NCBI GenBank assembly: GCA_943371425.1
Contig: CALRUR010000007.1
Span: 95,467-159,466 of the forward strand
Length of the DNA: 64,000 nucleotides
Direction of reading: 5' to 3'
Source of the DNA: CAJBVG01 sp943371425
Lineage (GTDB): Bacteria > Bacteroidota > Bacteroidia > Sphingobacteriales > Sphingobacteriaceae
Positions 25,338-33,918 of this stretch are shown here, piece after piece. The position numbers were made by a program, and so were the translations under genes. How positions within the stretch are numbered: the first letter of the stretch is position 1; the number at the start of each line of letters is the position of its first letter. The notes under the pieces are model-generated. The model made no database searches. It worked only from the letters and a program-made list of their open reading frames with translations, and had not been told where the DNA came from.

Positions 25338-26879
25338 CTACCCCACCTGCCAAGTATCCCTATCCAAACTCCTGTAATTTATAGCCTCCGCAAGGTGCTC
25401 CAGTTCTATGTTTGTTGATTTTTCTAAATCGGCAATGGTGCGTGCCACTTTTAAAATACGATCGTAAGCACGTGCTGATAAGCCAAGTTTTTCCATGGCA
25501 TTTTTAAGCATGGCATTTCCATCTTCGTTAATTACGCAAATGCTTCGAACTTTTTTCGGGCTCATTTGAGCATTGCAATGCACTAATTTATTTTCTTTAA
25601 AGCGTTCGTTTTGTATTGCTCTTGCTTCTAATACTCGTGCGCGTATATCGGCACTTTTTTCGGATACTTTTTTATTCGATAGTTCATTAAAACTTACAGG
25701 TGTAACTTCTATATGTATATCAATACGATCTAACAATGGACCCGAAACTTTATTCAAATATTTTTGCACATTACCGGGTCCGCAACTGCAGTCTTTAGTT
25801 GGATGATTAAAGTACCCACATGGGCATGGGTTCATTGATGCAACCAACATAAAACTTGCAGGATATTCTATAGAGAAGCGCGCTCTGGAAATGGTTACTC
25901 TGCGCTCTTCTAATGGCTGGCGCATTACTTCTAATACTTGACGTTTAAATTCTGGCAACTCATCTAAAAATAATACACCGTGGTGTGCCAACGATATTTC
26001 TCCGGGTTGCGGAAATCCTCCACCTCCTACCAATGCAACATCCGAAATGGTATGATGCGGCGATCTGAATGGGCGTGTAGAAATAAGCGAATCTGTACTT
26101 TTTAATTTCCCTGCTACCGAATGTATTTTGGTAGTTTCTAAGGCTTCTGTTAAACTTAATGGAGGCAGTATGGTGGCTAAACGTTTTGCAAGCATTGTTT
26201 TACCTGCACCCGGTGGACCAATAAGTATCAGATTGTGCCCGCCTGCAGCTGCAATTTCCATTGCTCGCTTAATGTTCTCTTGCCCCTTTACATCAGAAAA
26301 ATCGGTGTCGAAGTTTTCTGCTTTCGAAAAAAACTCGTCGCGTGTATCTAATTTATAAGGCTCAAACTCCTTCGCACCAGTTAAAAAGTCTACGACCTCT
26401 GAAATGTTTTCCATGCCAAAAACTTTCAAGCCTCCAACAATTGCTGCCTCTCTCACATTTTTTTGAGGAAGTATAAATCCTTCAAAACCTCTCTTCTTTG
26501 CTTCAATTGCTATGGGCAAGGCTCCTTTAATGGCTTTCAAACTTCCATCTAAAGAAAGTTCTCCCATCATTAAATATGTATCCAATTTTTCTGTAGGAAT
26601 TTGTTCACTCGCGGCGAGTATGCCCACTGCAATGGTTAAGTCGTATGCCGATCCTTCCTTCCTAATATCTGCCGGCGCCATGTTTACCACAATCTTCATC
26701 CTTGGCATCACTAATCCTACATGTTTTAATGCCGACTCTATTCTGAGATTGCTCTCCTTTACCGCACTGTCTGGCAACCCTACTAAATGGTAATCTACGC
26801 CTGTTACAATGTTTACCTCTACCGTAATGAGAATTGCGTTCACCCCGTGTACTGCACTTCCATAAGTTTTAACTAACAT
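25338..26879 (-). CDS. comM: YifB/ComM-type Mg-chelatase-like AAA+ ATPase
   Basis: The 513-residue protein shows the N-terminal Lon-protease-like (ChlI) domain (GLPDSAVKESNLRIESAL, MGELSLDG), an AAA+ domain with Walker A GPPGAGKT and FLDELPEF, an internal zinc-like cluster CPCGYFNHPTKDCSCGPG, and the C-terminal Mg-chelatase lid with SARAYDRILKVARTIADLE. In naturally transformable bacteria ComM is a hexameric branch-migration helicase that helps integrate incoming DNA; the gene is also common in non-competent species. Confidence 0.95.
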   Translation of the reverse strand: MLVKTYGSAVHGVNAILITVEVNIVTGVDYHLVGLPDSAVKESNLRIESALKHVGLVMPRMKIVVNMAPADIRKEGSAYDLTIAVGILAASEQIPTEKLDTYLMMGELSLDGSLKAIKGALPIAIEAKKRGFEGFILPQKNVREAAIVGGLKVFGMENISEVVDFLTGAKEFEPYKLDTRDEFFSKAENFDTDFSDVKGQENIKRAMEIAAAGGHNLILIGPPGAGKTMLAKRLATILPPLSLTEALETTKIHSVAGKLKSTDSLISTRPFRSPHHTISDVALVGGGGFPQPGEISLAHHGVLFLDELPEFKRQVLEVMRQPLEERRVTISRARFSIEYPASFMLVASMNPCPCGYFNHPTKDCSCGPGNVQKYLNKVSGPLLDRIDIHIEVTPVSFNELSNKKVSEKSADIRARVLEARAIQNERFKENKLVHCNAQMSPKKVRSICVINEDGNAMLKNAMEKLGLSARAYDRILKVARTIADLEKSTNIELEHLAEAINYRSLDRDTWQVG

Positions 26880-26914
26880 GTTGTAAAACTAATGGTCGGC
26901 TTTCATTTACTCAA

Positions 26915-26998
26915 CTGCATATATGCAGGTTTTTATATGCAGGATGATAGATAGTGGATGATAAATAGTGGATGATATATGCAGGATGATAAATGCAG
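26915..26998. repeat. Palindrome plus 14-base tandem repeat (GGATGAT period)
   Basis: A 14-base perfect palindrome CTGCATATATGCAG (26915-26928) is followed by four 14-base units at 26942-26997, each GGATGAT plus a variable heptad (AGATAGT, AAATAGT, ATATGCA, AAATGCA). It fills the gap between the GT51 gene stop and the comM start. Confidence 0.9.
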
Positions 26999-27001
26999 TT
27001 T

Positions 27002-28963
27002 TTACTCCGTTTCTAACAAGGTTTTTAACTCTTCCATTTCTTCTTCCGACTCCGGAATAATTTGTAGCGAATCTACTACAACATAATTTCTGGCAATGCC
27101 TCGCAATACAACCGAATTGAAAATACCATTTGTATCTGTTGCAGGAACCTTGCCTCGTTTCACCATCAAACCTCCAATAAAACGGAAGTAATTATGCATG
27201 TAGGGTTTTAAGGTACCATCTGCTAAAAATGAATATTTAAATTTCTTAGGCTTAGGTACTATGCTTGCTAAAAAAATACTTTCGCCTAAATTTAATTGCG
27301 ATGGTTTTTTATTGAAATAAAAATGTGCCGCCTCTGTAATGCCGTAAACATTAGGTGCCCACTCAATAATATTTAGATATACTTCGTACATTCTTTGTTT
27401 AGAAGTAAGTCTGTTATTCTCTATCAACCACACAATAATCATTTCTTCTAATTTACGCGCAACGGTTTTGTTCCTGCTCAAGAAAACATTTTTTACCAAT
27501 TGCATAGAGATGGTGCTGCCTCCGCGCTTAAATCTTTTTGCTACAAAGTTGGTAGCAATAGATTGGCGAAAAGCTTCTTCATAAAAACCTCTATGACTAA
27601 AAAACAAGGGGTCTTCTGTTGTAAGCAATGCGTTTTTTATATTGTCGGAAATTTGATCATAAGGTGTGTAGTTAGGATTAGAAGGTCCTACATAAATTGG
27701 TCGCGCTGCATAACCAACTTCATACGGTATGTGCACAAAATCTGAATTCATTTTTTGCAAATTCGTTTCTCCAAATTTTACAATGGAGAAATTATTTTTG
27801 CTTAAGCCCGAATTAAATTTACACTTCCATGGTTCTTCTTCATCTAAATAAAAATTTAAATGATAACCCAATTTGCCTTGTACTTGCAAGCCTTCTAAAG
27901 TGGCGAATAATCCTTGCGGAAAAGAATTGAAAAAATCTTGTGCAGGCATTTCTTCAATATCAAATTTCAACTCGTAAATTTTTGAAGGGGCAATGGTGTA
28001 TTTTATAAATGGTCGCGCTTTTATTAATCCTAAATAAGCCAGCGATGAACTATCAATAGAAATAGATTTCTCGCCAATAAACATATTACAATCTATAGAT
28101 GCAGAATTTACGAGCACATCTTTTTGTGCAATTCTCGGATGGTTTACAGTTAAATTCTTCAATGCCCAGTTTCCAAAAATACGTAACTCGCCAGATGCAT
28201 ATTCTATATTATCCATGCGAGTAGATACCGTATCAAAACTTAATTTCAATCCGAATTTTTGTTCTAAATAAGGTAACTCTACCTTTTTATTATCCGCAAA
28301 AAAACGAACGTTTAATTTTTTATCTGATGGATACAACTGGCCTTCCATATGCCATACAGATTCGTTGTTGTTTAATACTAAGGTTGAATTTAATTGATGA
28401 TCATTTATCGCAATAGAACTAGCGTTAATAGAAAAGGCATGCTCATCATCCACTACATTTAAACGATAGTTGGTAATAGACATGTTGTTTGGAACTTTGT
28501 ATAAAAGTTCGTTAATTAAATTATCGGCAAGGTTTGCTAAATCAACCCCCGATTGATCTTTTTTTACAGTGTCTTTGGGTGCTTTATTTTTCAATAAGAA
28601 ATCGAAATTTCTTTTTCCGTTTTTATTGATAATGTTTAGCACAGCGTTAGATGAAATTAATTCATCAATTTTTACATGCCCAATAAATAATGGTAAAATA
28701 GCAACACTTACCCTAAACTGGTTTATGCGAATAAGCGTATCGGCGCTATCGGGCACTACACTTATGTTTTGAAATTCTACAGTGCTTAACCCAACAAATC
28801 CAGCCTTTTCAATTTTTATGTTTAATTGATGTTTGCGTTTTTCTGAACTTATTACTTTGTCGATTACTTTTTCCAAAATACTTTGGCGAAATGCAATCAT
28901 CAATATAAAAGACAAGAGAAGGAGCCCTAAAAACACATAAACTGCAATTCGTAATTTTTTCAT
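27002..28963 (-). CDS. AsmA-like / glycosyltransferase 51 fusion (peptidoglycan polymerase)
   Basis: From the ATG at 28963 the protein has 653 residues (a TTG 9 bases upstream is less likely). A membrane anchor (about 5-24) leads into an AsmA-like domain of about 350 residues (VDELISSNAVLNIINKNGKRNFDF and similar). The C-terminal half is a GT51 transglycosylase: the catalytic Glu in LTTEDPLFFSHRG, GGSTISMQLVKN, RKLEEMIIVWLIE and EVYLNIIEWAPNVYGITEAA. No transpeptidase domain follows, so it should polymerise lipid II into glycan without cross-linking. The AsmA-like part suggests a link to envelope lipid or protein handling. Confidence 0.88.
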   Translation of the reverse strand: MKKLRIAVYVFLGLLLLSFILMIAFRQSILEKVIDKVISSEKRKHQLNIKIEKAGFVGLSTVEFQNISVVPDSADTLIRINQFRVSVAILPLFIGHVKIDELISSNAVLNIINKNGKRNFDFLLKNKAPKDTVKKDQSGVDLANLADNLINELLYKVPNNMSITNYRLNVVDDEHAFSINASSIAINDHQLNSTLVLNNNESVWHMEGQLYPSDKKLNVRFFADNKKVELPYLEQKFGLKLSFDTVSTRMDNIEYASGELRIFGNWALKNLTVNHPRIAQKDVLVNSASIDCNMFIGEKSISIDSSSLAYLGLIKARPFIKYTIAPSKIYELKFDIEEMPAQDFFNSFPQGLFATLEGLQVQGKLGYHLNFYLDEEEPWKCKFNSGLSKNNFSIVKFGETNLQKMNSDFVHIPYEVGYAARPIYVGPSNPNYTPYDQISDNIKNALLTTEDPLFFSHRGFYEEAFRQSIATNFVAKRFKRGGSTISMQLVKNVFLSRNKTVARKLEEMIIVWLIENNRLTSKQRMYEVYLNIIEWAPNVYGITEAAHFYFNKKPSQLNLGESIFLASIVPKPKKFKYSFLADGTLKPYMHNYFRFIGGLMVKRGKVPATDTNGIFNSVVLRGIARNYVVVDSLQIIPESEEEMEELKTLLETE

Positions 28964-29053
28964 AAGTAACAAACCAATTAGTGAAATTACTCGTTATTGA
29001 TTAAAATGACGAATTAAATACATTTTTGGCACGAACTTAGCTATAATTAGAAC

Positions 29054-29452
29054 ATGAAGTATTTGAAAATTAGCCTTTTATTAATTACTACAATAGCTGT
29101 ATTTATTAGTGCTTGCGAGGACGATCCTATTGAACCACAAGACAAAGAGCTGCCTGTTATCACCAAAATATATCCAAGTATTACGCATCAGGCGTATGAT
29201 TTTGGCGACACTGCCTTTTTCAAATTAAAATTTAAAGACAACCACCAATTAGCAAGCGTATCCTTACGATTGTATTTAAAAACAGACGAGGAAATATTAT
29301 TTATAGCTAAGAACCCAGCTGCCGATTCGGCAAGCATAGACACCTTTGTTATAATGAATGATTTACGTTTTAGCGACCTTGATTTTACCATAAAAGCGGT
29401 AGATGTAGCGGGCAATGTAGCGCTACAAAGTAGCCATATCCATTTACGTTAA
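29054..29452 (+). CDS. Small Ig-like lipoprotein (DUF4625-like)
   Basis: The 132-residue protein has a lipoprotein signal (VFISAC, Cys21) followed by an acidic stretch EDDPIEPQDKELPVI and a single Ig-like beta-sandwich with FKLKFKDNHQLASVSLRLYL and FTIKAVDVAGNV, the layout of DUF4625-type Bacteroidota lipoproteins. Function is unknown. It is divergent from the GT51 fusion gene and precedes mrp, which has its own promoter. Confidence 0.65.
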   Translation: MKYLKISLLLITTIAVFISACEDDPIEPQDKELPVITKIYPSITHQAYDFGDTAFFKLKFKDNHQLASVSLRLYLKTDEEILFIAKNPAADSASIDTFVIMNDLRFSDLDFTIKAVDVAGNVALQSSHIHLR

Positions 29453-29471
29453 GCCACAATTTTTGAAACAA

Positions 29472-29505
29472 TTGCCTTAGGCTTTGGGTTCTTTTGGTAC
29501 ATTTG
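29472..29505 (+). promoter_or_regulatory. mrp promoter
   Basis: TTG at 29472-29474 and TACATTTG at 29498-29505 (TAnnTTTG) are 23 bases apart; the start codon lies 16 bases further on. Confidence 0.65.
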
Positions 29506-29521
29506 CAATACAAATTTTGTT

Positions 29522-30601
29522 ATGTACACTAAAGAAGAAGTATTAAAGGCATTGAGCCACGTTGAAGAACCAGATTTGGGTAAAGATTTGGTAACGTTGA
29601 ATATGATTGAAGATGTAAAAATTAACGATCAAGAAATATCATTTACCGTAATATTAACCACTCCGGCTTGCCCATTAAAGGAACTCATACACAATGCATG
29701 TGTAAATGCTATACACCATTTCGTTAGCAAAGAGGCTGTGGTAAAAATAAACATGACCTCTAGAGTTACGCAAAAAGAGGGTTCTAAAAATTTCCCAAAT
29801 ATTAAGAACATTATATTAGTTGCCTCTGGTAAAGGTGGCGTCGGTAAATCTACGGTTGCTGTAAACTTAGCCATTGGCTTAAGTAAACAAGGGGCTAAAG
29901 TAGGTTTAATAGATGCCGATATTTATGGCCCATCTATACCGATGATGTTCCATTTAGAGGGCGCTAGGCCGGCTGCAGAAAAAGAAGGAGATAAAGTTAG
30001 TTTAATGCCGATTGAAAAATATGGGGTTAAATTATTATCGATTGGCTTTTTTACAGATCCTAACCAAGCAATTCCTTGGAGAGGACCAATGGTTACAACC
30101 GCTTTACGTCAATTATTTCAAGATGCAAATTGGGGTGAGTTAGATTATTTAATTGTAGATACGCCTCCGGGTACTGGTGATGTACACATTACCTTAGCTC
30201 AAAATTTCCCAATTACTGGTGCTGTAATTGTTACTACTCCACAAAATGTTGCTTTGGCAGATACGCGCAAAGGTATTTCGATGTTTAAAATGCAAGGCAT
30301 TAATGTGCCTATTTTAGGGATTGTAGAGAACATGGCCTATTTCATTCCAGAAGAATTGCCAGATAATAAGTACTATTTGTTTGGTAAAGAAGGGGGCAGA
30401 AAATTGGCTCAGCAAATAGACGTAGCCTTTTTAGGGGAAATTCCATTAGTGCAAGCAGTTGGCCAAGCAGGAGAAATTGGCGAGCCTATTATTTTGAATG
30501 ATGAACACCCGACTGCAAAAGCATTTGAGTCTATCTCATCAAAAGTAGCGCAACAAGTAGCTATATTAAATGCAGGAATGGCCGAAACAGTTCTTAATTA
30601 G
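29522..30601 (+). CDS. mrp: Mrp/NBP35-type iron-sulphur cluster carrier ATPase
   Basis: The 359-residue protein has an N-terminal MIP18/DUF59 domain (about 1-85) and a P-loop NTPase with the deviant Walker A ASGKGGVGKST, DADIYGPSIPMM, and DTPPGTGDVHITL. It carries and transfers iron-sulphur clusters in the cytosol. The C-terminal CxxC that binds the cluster in many homologues is absent: the segment after GIVENMAYF reads IPEELPDNKYYLFGKEGG, which I recall is common in Bacteroidota. It sits 41 bases before a NifU-like gene, fitting the role. Confidence 0.95.
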   Translation: MYTKEEVLKALSHVEEPDLGKDLVTLNMIEDVKINDQEISFTVILTTPACPLKELIHNACVNAIHHFVSKEAVVKINMTSRVTQKEGSKNFPNIKNIILVASGKGGVGKSTVAVNLAIGLSKQGAKVGLIDADIYGPSIPMMFHLEGARPAAEKEGDKVSLMPIEKYGVKLLSIGFFTDPNQAIPWRGPMVTTALRQLFQDANWGELDYLIVDTPPGTGDVHITLAQNFPITGAVIVTTPQNVALADTRKGISMFKMQGINVPILGIVENMAYFIPEELPDNKYYLFGKEGGRKLAQQIDVAFLGEIPLVQAVGQAGEIGEPIILNDEHPTAKAFESISSKVAQQVAILNAGMAETVLN

Positions 30602-30619
30602 AATTGTTATAAATAATAT

Positions 30620-30627
30620 TAACTTTG
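30620..30627 (+). promoter_or_regulatory. -7-like element before nifU-like gene
   Basis: TAACTTTG fits TAnnTTTG, 15 bases before the start codon; the -33 is unclear, so the gene may be read both from here and from mrp. Confidence 0.45.
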
Positions 30628-30642
30628 TAAAAAACAATTCAA

Positions 30643-30939
30643 ATGAGCCAAGTAAATACAGAATTAATCGAGCGCATAGAAGCAGCATTAGATCAAATAA
30701 GACCATACTTAGAAGCAGATGGTGGTAACGTAGCGTTACAAGAAGTAACGGAAGACATGGTAGTTAAATTAAAGCTATTAGGAGCTTGCGGTACTTGCCC
30801 AATGAGCATCATGACATTAAAAGCAGGTGTTGAGCAAGCATTAAAACGTTCTATTCCAGAAATTAATTCGGTAGAAGCCATTAACATTACAGATATGGAC
30901 GATCCGAATGCAGTTTTACCGGAAAGACTAAGAAGCTAA
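30643..30939 (+). CDS. NifU-like iron-sulphur scaffold (NfuA C-terminal domain type)
   Basis: The 98-residue protein is a stand-alone NifU C-terminal domain: RIEAALDQIRPYLEADGGNVAL, the cluster-binding CGTCPMS, and LKAGVEQALKRSIPEI. It assembles or carries a 4Fe-4S cluster for delivery to apo-proteins, for example those of the respiratory cluster in this window. It is downstream of mrp, and the pair probably works together. Confidence 0.95.
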   Translation: MSQVNTELIERIEAALDQIRPYLEADGGNVALQEVTEDMVVKLKLLGACGTCPMSIMTLKAGVEQALKRSIPEINSVEAINITDMDDPNAVLPERLRS

Positions 30940-30975
30940 AAACAGCGTTTCAGCTTAATTAAATTCATTACAATT

Positions 30976-31626
30976 ATGATTAAAAAGCTTTTTTTCTTGC
31001 TGATAATTTTGTCGGCAATGCTAGTTGCCAATACAAATGCGCAAGAAAAGAAGCTTATACAATTCTCCGGAATTGTAATACATGCGGATAGTTTAGAGCC
31101 GCTTCCATTTGTAAACATCATTAACGTTTCTAGAAATTACAAAGGCACGTATACAGATATGCGAGGCTTTTTCTCATTAGTAGTAAGCGTTGGCGATACT
31201 TTACACATATCATCATTAGGTTACAAAAAGCAAGAGCTTGTAATACCGAAAGATTTAGTGAATAATACTTTGAGTGCTATTTTCAAATTGAAAATGGATG
31301 CGATTGATTTACCAATGATTTATATTTTCCCGTATGCAACTATTGAGCAGTTTAAACAGGCCTTTATAAAACTTCGTTTGCCCGATGATGATCTGATGAT
31401 TGCGCAGAAAAATTTAGATGCAAATTTAATGATGGCCTTGAGTTCTGCCATGACTTGGGATGGCACGCAAAATACAAGATATTATTTCCAGCAACAATCT
31501 GAAAAGCTTTACTGGCGAGGCCAAGAGCGATACAACCCTTTATTAGATGTGGTAAAAATAAACCAATTTATACGTTTACTCGGCGAAGGGAAAATTAGCT
31601 TGAAGAATGAAAAGAGTGATGAGTAA
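30976..31626 (+). CDS. Secreted carboxypeptidase-regulatory-like domain protein
   Basis: The 216-residue protein has a signal peptide (1-22, NTNAQ) and an N-terminal CarboxypepD_reg-like domain (about 30-110; LEPLPFVNIINVSRNYKGTYTDM, SSLGYKKQEL), as at the start of many Bacteroidota outer-membrane receptors. The remaining 100 residues are helical and not recognised. No TonB plug or barrel follows, so it is a small periplasmic protein of unknown function. It follows the nifU-like gene by 36 bases. Confidence 0.75.
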   Translation: MIKKLFFLLIILSAMLVANTNAQEKKLIQFSGIVIHADSLEPLPFVNIINVSRNYKGTYTDMRGFFSLVVSVGDTLHISSLGYKKQELVIPKDLVNNTLSAIFKLKMDAIDLPMIYIFPYATIEQFKQAFIKLRLPDDDLMIAQKNLDANLMMALSSAMTWDGTQNTRYYFQQQSEKLYWRGQERYNPLLDVVKINQFIRLLGEGKISLKNEKSDE

Positions 31627-31731
31627 ATGTGCAAATGGTAAATGTGCAAATGCGTAAATATGCAAATGTGCAAATTGCACTCACGTGAGTGGTAATTTGC
31701 ACATTTTCGCATTTGCATATTTGCACATTAT
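31626..31731. repeat. Seven-base-period inverted repeat (TGCAAAT family)
   Basis: About 106 bases between two convergent genes consist of units like TGCAAAT, GTAAATG and ATGCAAA. The left half is the approximate reverse complement of the right half around the palindrome ACTCACGTGAGT (31679-31690). A long hairpin is possible. Confidence 0.9.
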
Positions 31732-32306
31732 CTACGTTTTTTTGCAGCAGGATACTTCATCTTATAATCGGGTTTTACCAAGCCCTTCGTAATAGCATCT
31801 AATTTTTTAGCGATTAATCTTTTCTTTATGGGTGAAATTTTATCGATGAATAATTTCCCTTCGATATGATCGTATTCGTGTTGAATAATACGCGCCAAAA
31901 TTCCGTTATAATCTTCTTCGTGTGCTACGAAGTTTTCATCAACATATTTAATTTTAATGTTTGATAAACGGTTTACATCTTCACGAATTTCGGGTATGCT
32001 AAGGCAACCTTCGTTGAAAGGCCATTCTTTACCGCTCTCATCAATAATATAAGCATTGATAAAAATCTTTTTAAAATTCTTTAGTTCTGGTTTATCCTCC
32101 TCGTCATCGTCAAAAGGAGAAGCATCCACAATAAATAAACGAATATCTAAGCCCACCTGCGGAGCTGCCAAACCAACACCTCTTGCATGGTGCATGGTTT
32201 CGAACATATCGGCAATAAGCTGTTTTAGGTTCGGATAATCTTTATCGATATCAACACTAACTTTTCTGAGTACGGGATCGCCGTATGCGATAATAGGTAA
32301 AATCAT
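31728..32306 (-). CDS. def: Peptide deformylase
   Basis: The 192-residue metalloenzyme removes the formyl group from new proteins. All three motifs are present: GVGLAAPQVG, EGCLSIPE (metal-binding Cys) and QHEYDHIEGKLF (HExxH). A 15-residue insertion rich in Asp/Glu (SPFDDDEEDKPE) follows the first motif, seen in some Bacteroidota. The C-terminus is basic (KYPAAKKRR). It follows ruvX by 6 bases. Confidence 0.96.
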   Translation of the reverse strand: MILPIIAYGDPVLRKVSVDIDKDYPNLKQLIADMFETMHHARGVGLAAPQVGLDIRLFIVDASPFDDDEEDKPELKNFKKIFINAYIIDESGKEWPFNEGCLSIPEIREDVNRLSNIKIKYVDENFVAHEEDYNGILARIIQHEYDHIEGKLFIDKISPIKKRLIAKKLDAITKGLVKPDYKMKYPAAKKRR

Positions 32307-32312
32307 ATTTCT

Positions 32313-32726
32313 TTATTGGTTCATCGACATGTAAGATTGCAAGATGATAGTTGCGCTTACCGTGTCGATTAATTCTTTACTTTGTCTGTTTTTTTTATTC
32401 ATTCCACTTTGAGCAATTACTTGCGAAGCCATTTTCGAAGTAAATCGCTCATCGATTCTTTTAATATTGATATTGGGAAATGCGACTTTAATTTTATCTA
32501 TTTCCTTATTTATGAGTGCTGCCGATTGTGAGGGAGTGTTATCCATTTGCTTTGGTTCTCCGACAATTAGCAATTCTACTTCTTCTTTTTGGAAGTAATC
32601 TTTTAAAAAAGAGACTAATTCCTGCGTTGGGATTGTGTTTAATGCCGTAGCGATAATTCGCATCGGATCTGTAACTGCGATGCCTGTTCTTTTGGCACCT
32701 ACATCGAGTGCTAACCATCTTCCCAT
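32313..32726 (-). CDS. ruvX: Holliday junction resolvase-like RuvX/YqgF
   Basis: The 137-residue RNase H-like protein has the YqgF pattern: LALDVGAKRTGIAVTD with the catalytic Asp, VGEPKQMDN, IDERFTSKMA and a final DTVSATIIL Asp. The family acts in 16S pre-rRNA 5' end processing and resolves branched DNA in some species. It is divergent from holB (50 bases) and leads the ruvX-def pair. A TATCTTTG lies only 4 bases before the start codon. Confidence 0.93.
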   Translation of the reverse strand: MGRWLALDVGAKRTGIAVTDPMRIIATALNTIPTQELVSFLKDYFQKEEVELLIVGEPKQMDNTPSQSAALINKEIDKIKVAFPNINIKRIDERFTSKMASQVIAQSGMNKKNRQSKELIDTVSATIILQSYMSMNQ

Positions 32727-32776
32727 AATGCAAAGATAAGGGATGAAAACGAATTTTAAATTTTATAAATTGCGGC

Positions 32777-33892
32777 ATGTTATTTAAAGAGATTCCCGGA
32801 CATGCGGAAGTGAAGGAAAGGCTTATTCGGTCTATAAATGAAGAGCGTGTTAGTCATGCGCAATTATTTCTAGGACAGAGTGGTAGCGGATCTTTGGCTA
32901 TGGCAGTTGCTTATGCTCAATATTTAAATTGTACGAATAGAATTGAAAATGATTCGTGTGGCGAATGTGCTTCGTGCAGGAAATATCAGAAATTAATTCA
33001 TCCCGATTTACATTTTAGCTACCCTTTTATTGCAAAAAAGGCGGAAGATGTGAGCACTGTTTATATAAAAGAGTGGAGAGAGGCTTTAGCTAATCTTCCG
33101 TACATGGGTTTGCAAGAATGGATGGATGCTTTACAAGCGGAGAATAAGCAACCCAACATAAACATTGCCGAGTGCCACGATATTATTAAGAGGCTTACCT
33201 ATAAGGCTTATGAGGCAGAATATAAAGTATTAATTATATGGTTACCCGAATATTTGGGGGTAACTGGTAATACCTTATTAAAATTAATTGAGGAGCCGCC
33301 AGAAAAAACCTTATTTATATTGGTGGCAGAGCAATACGATCAGATATTAAACACTATACTCTCTAGAACACAGCTTATTAAAATTAGCAGGTTTACTGAT
33401 GAGGAGATAAAAGCACATTTATTGAGTTTAGGATGCGAGGAGCACGCTGCGGCAAGGTATGCCTATTTAGCGGATGGTAGCATGCAAGCGGGAATTAATT
33501 TAATGAGCCAGGAGGAGAACAATTTAGAAGAATTGTTTGTGCAGTGGTTTAGGTTGTGTTATGGTAAACGAGGCATAGAAATACAGGCCTTAATAGAACA
33601 AATTGCACCTGCAGCATTTGGCCGAGAGAACCAAAAGAATATGTTGAGATTTGGTTTACAGGTTATTAGAGATTGTTTAACACATAATGCTTCGGCATCA
33701 GAAATTATACGTTTTGAGAGCAAGCATTTTGAAATTGCTAAAATGGCTTCCATTTTAAACATGGAAAATGCCAGTTATATAATAGACGATATTGAGAAGG
33801 CTATTTACCATATTGAGCGCAATGCAAACGCTAAAATTGTGTTTTTAGACCTTTCTATACAAGTGATGAGGGATTTGCAAAGAAAAATGTAA
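32777..33892 (+). CDS. holB: DNA polymerase III delta' subunit-like protein
   Basis: The 371-residue protein shows the AAA+ clamp-loader fold: PGHAEVKERLIRSI, a P-loop reduced to GQSGSGSLAMA (no GKT), a zinc cluster CGECASCRKYQ, and LSRTQ (a sensor-1/arginine-finger position). The lost P-loop is usual for delta', which does not bind ATP. It forms the clamp loader with DnaX and HolA. It precedes ricT by 26 bases on the same strand. Confidence 0.88.
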   Translation: MLFKEIPGHAEVKERLIRSINEERVSHAQLFLGQSGSGSLAMAVAYAQYLNCTNRIENDSCGECASCRKYQKLIHPDLHFSYPFIAKKAEDVSTVYIKEWREALANLPYMGLQEWMDALQAENKQPNINIAECHDIIKRLTYKAYEAEYKVLIIWLPEYLGVTGNTLLKLIEEPPEKTLFILVAEQYDQILNTILSRTQLIKISRFTDEEIKAHLLSLGCEEHAAARYAYLADGSMQAGINLMSQEENNLEELFVQWFRLCYGKRGIEIQALIEQIAPAAFGRENQKNMLRFGLQVIRDCLTHNASASEIIRFESKHFEIAKMASILNMENASYIIDDIEKAIYHIERNANAKIVFLDLSIQVMRDLQRKM

Positions 33893-33918
33893 ATTCGCAA
33901 TAATTTAAATTTATAAAT

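Noticed and set aside
32731..32738. TATCTTTG as a firm ruvX promoter annotation
   Set aside because: Transcription would start at or inside the first codons and no -33 partner is seen; kept only as part of the leaderless-promoter observation.
32777..33892. Broken P-loop in holB as a sign of gene decay
   Set aside because: Delta' clamp-loader subunits normally lack a working P-loop; zinc cluster and LSRTQ are intact.
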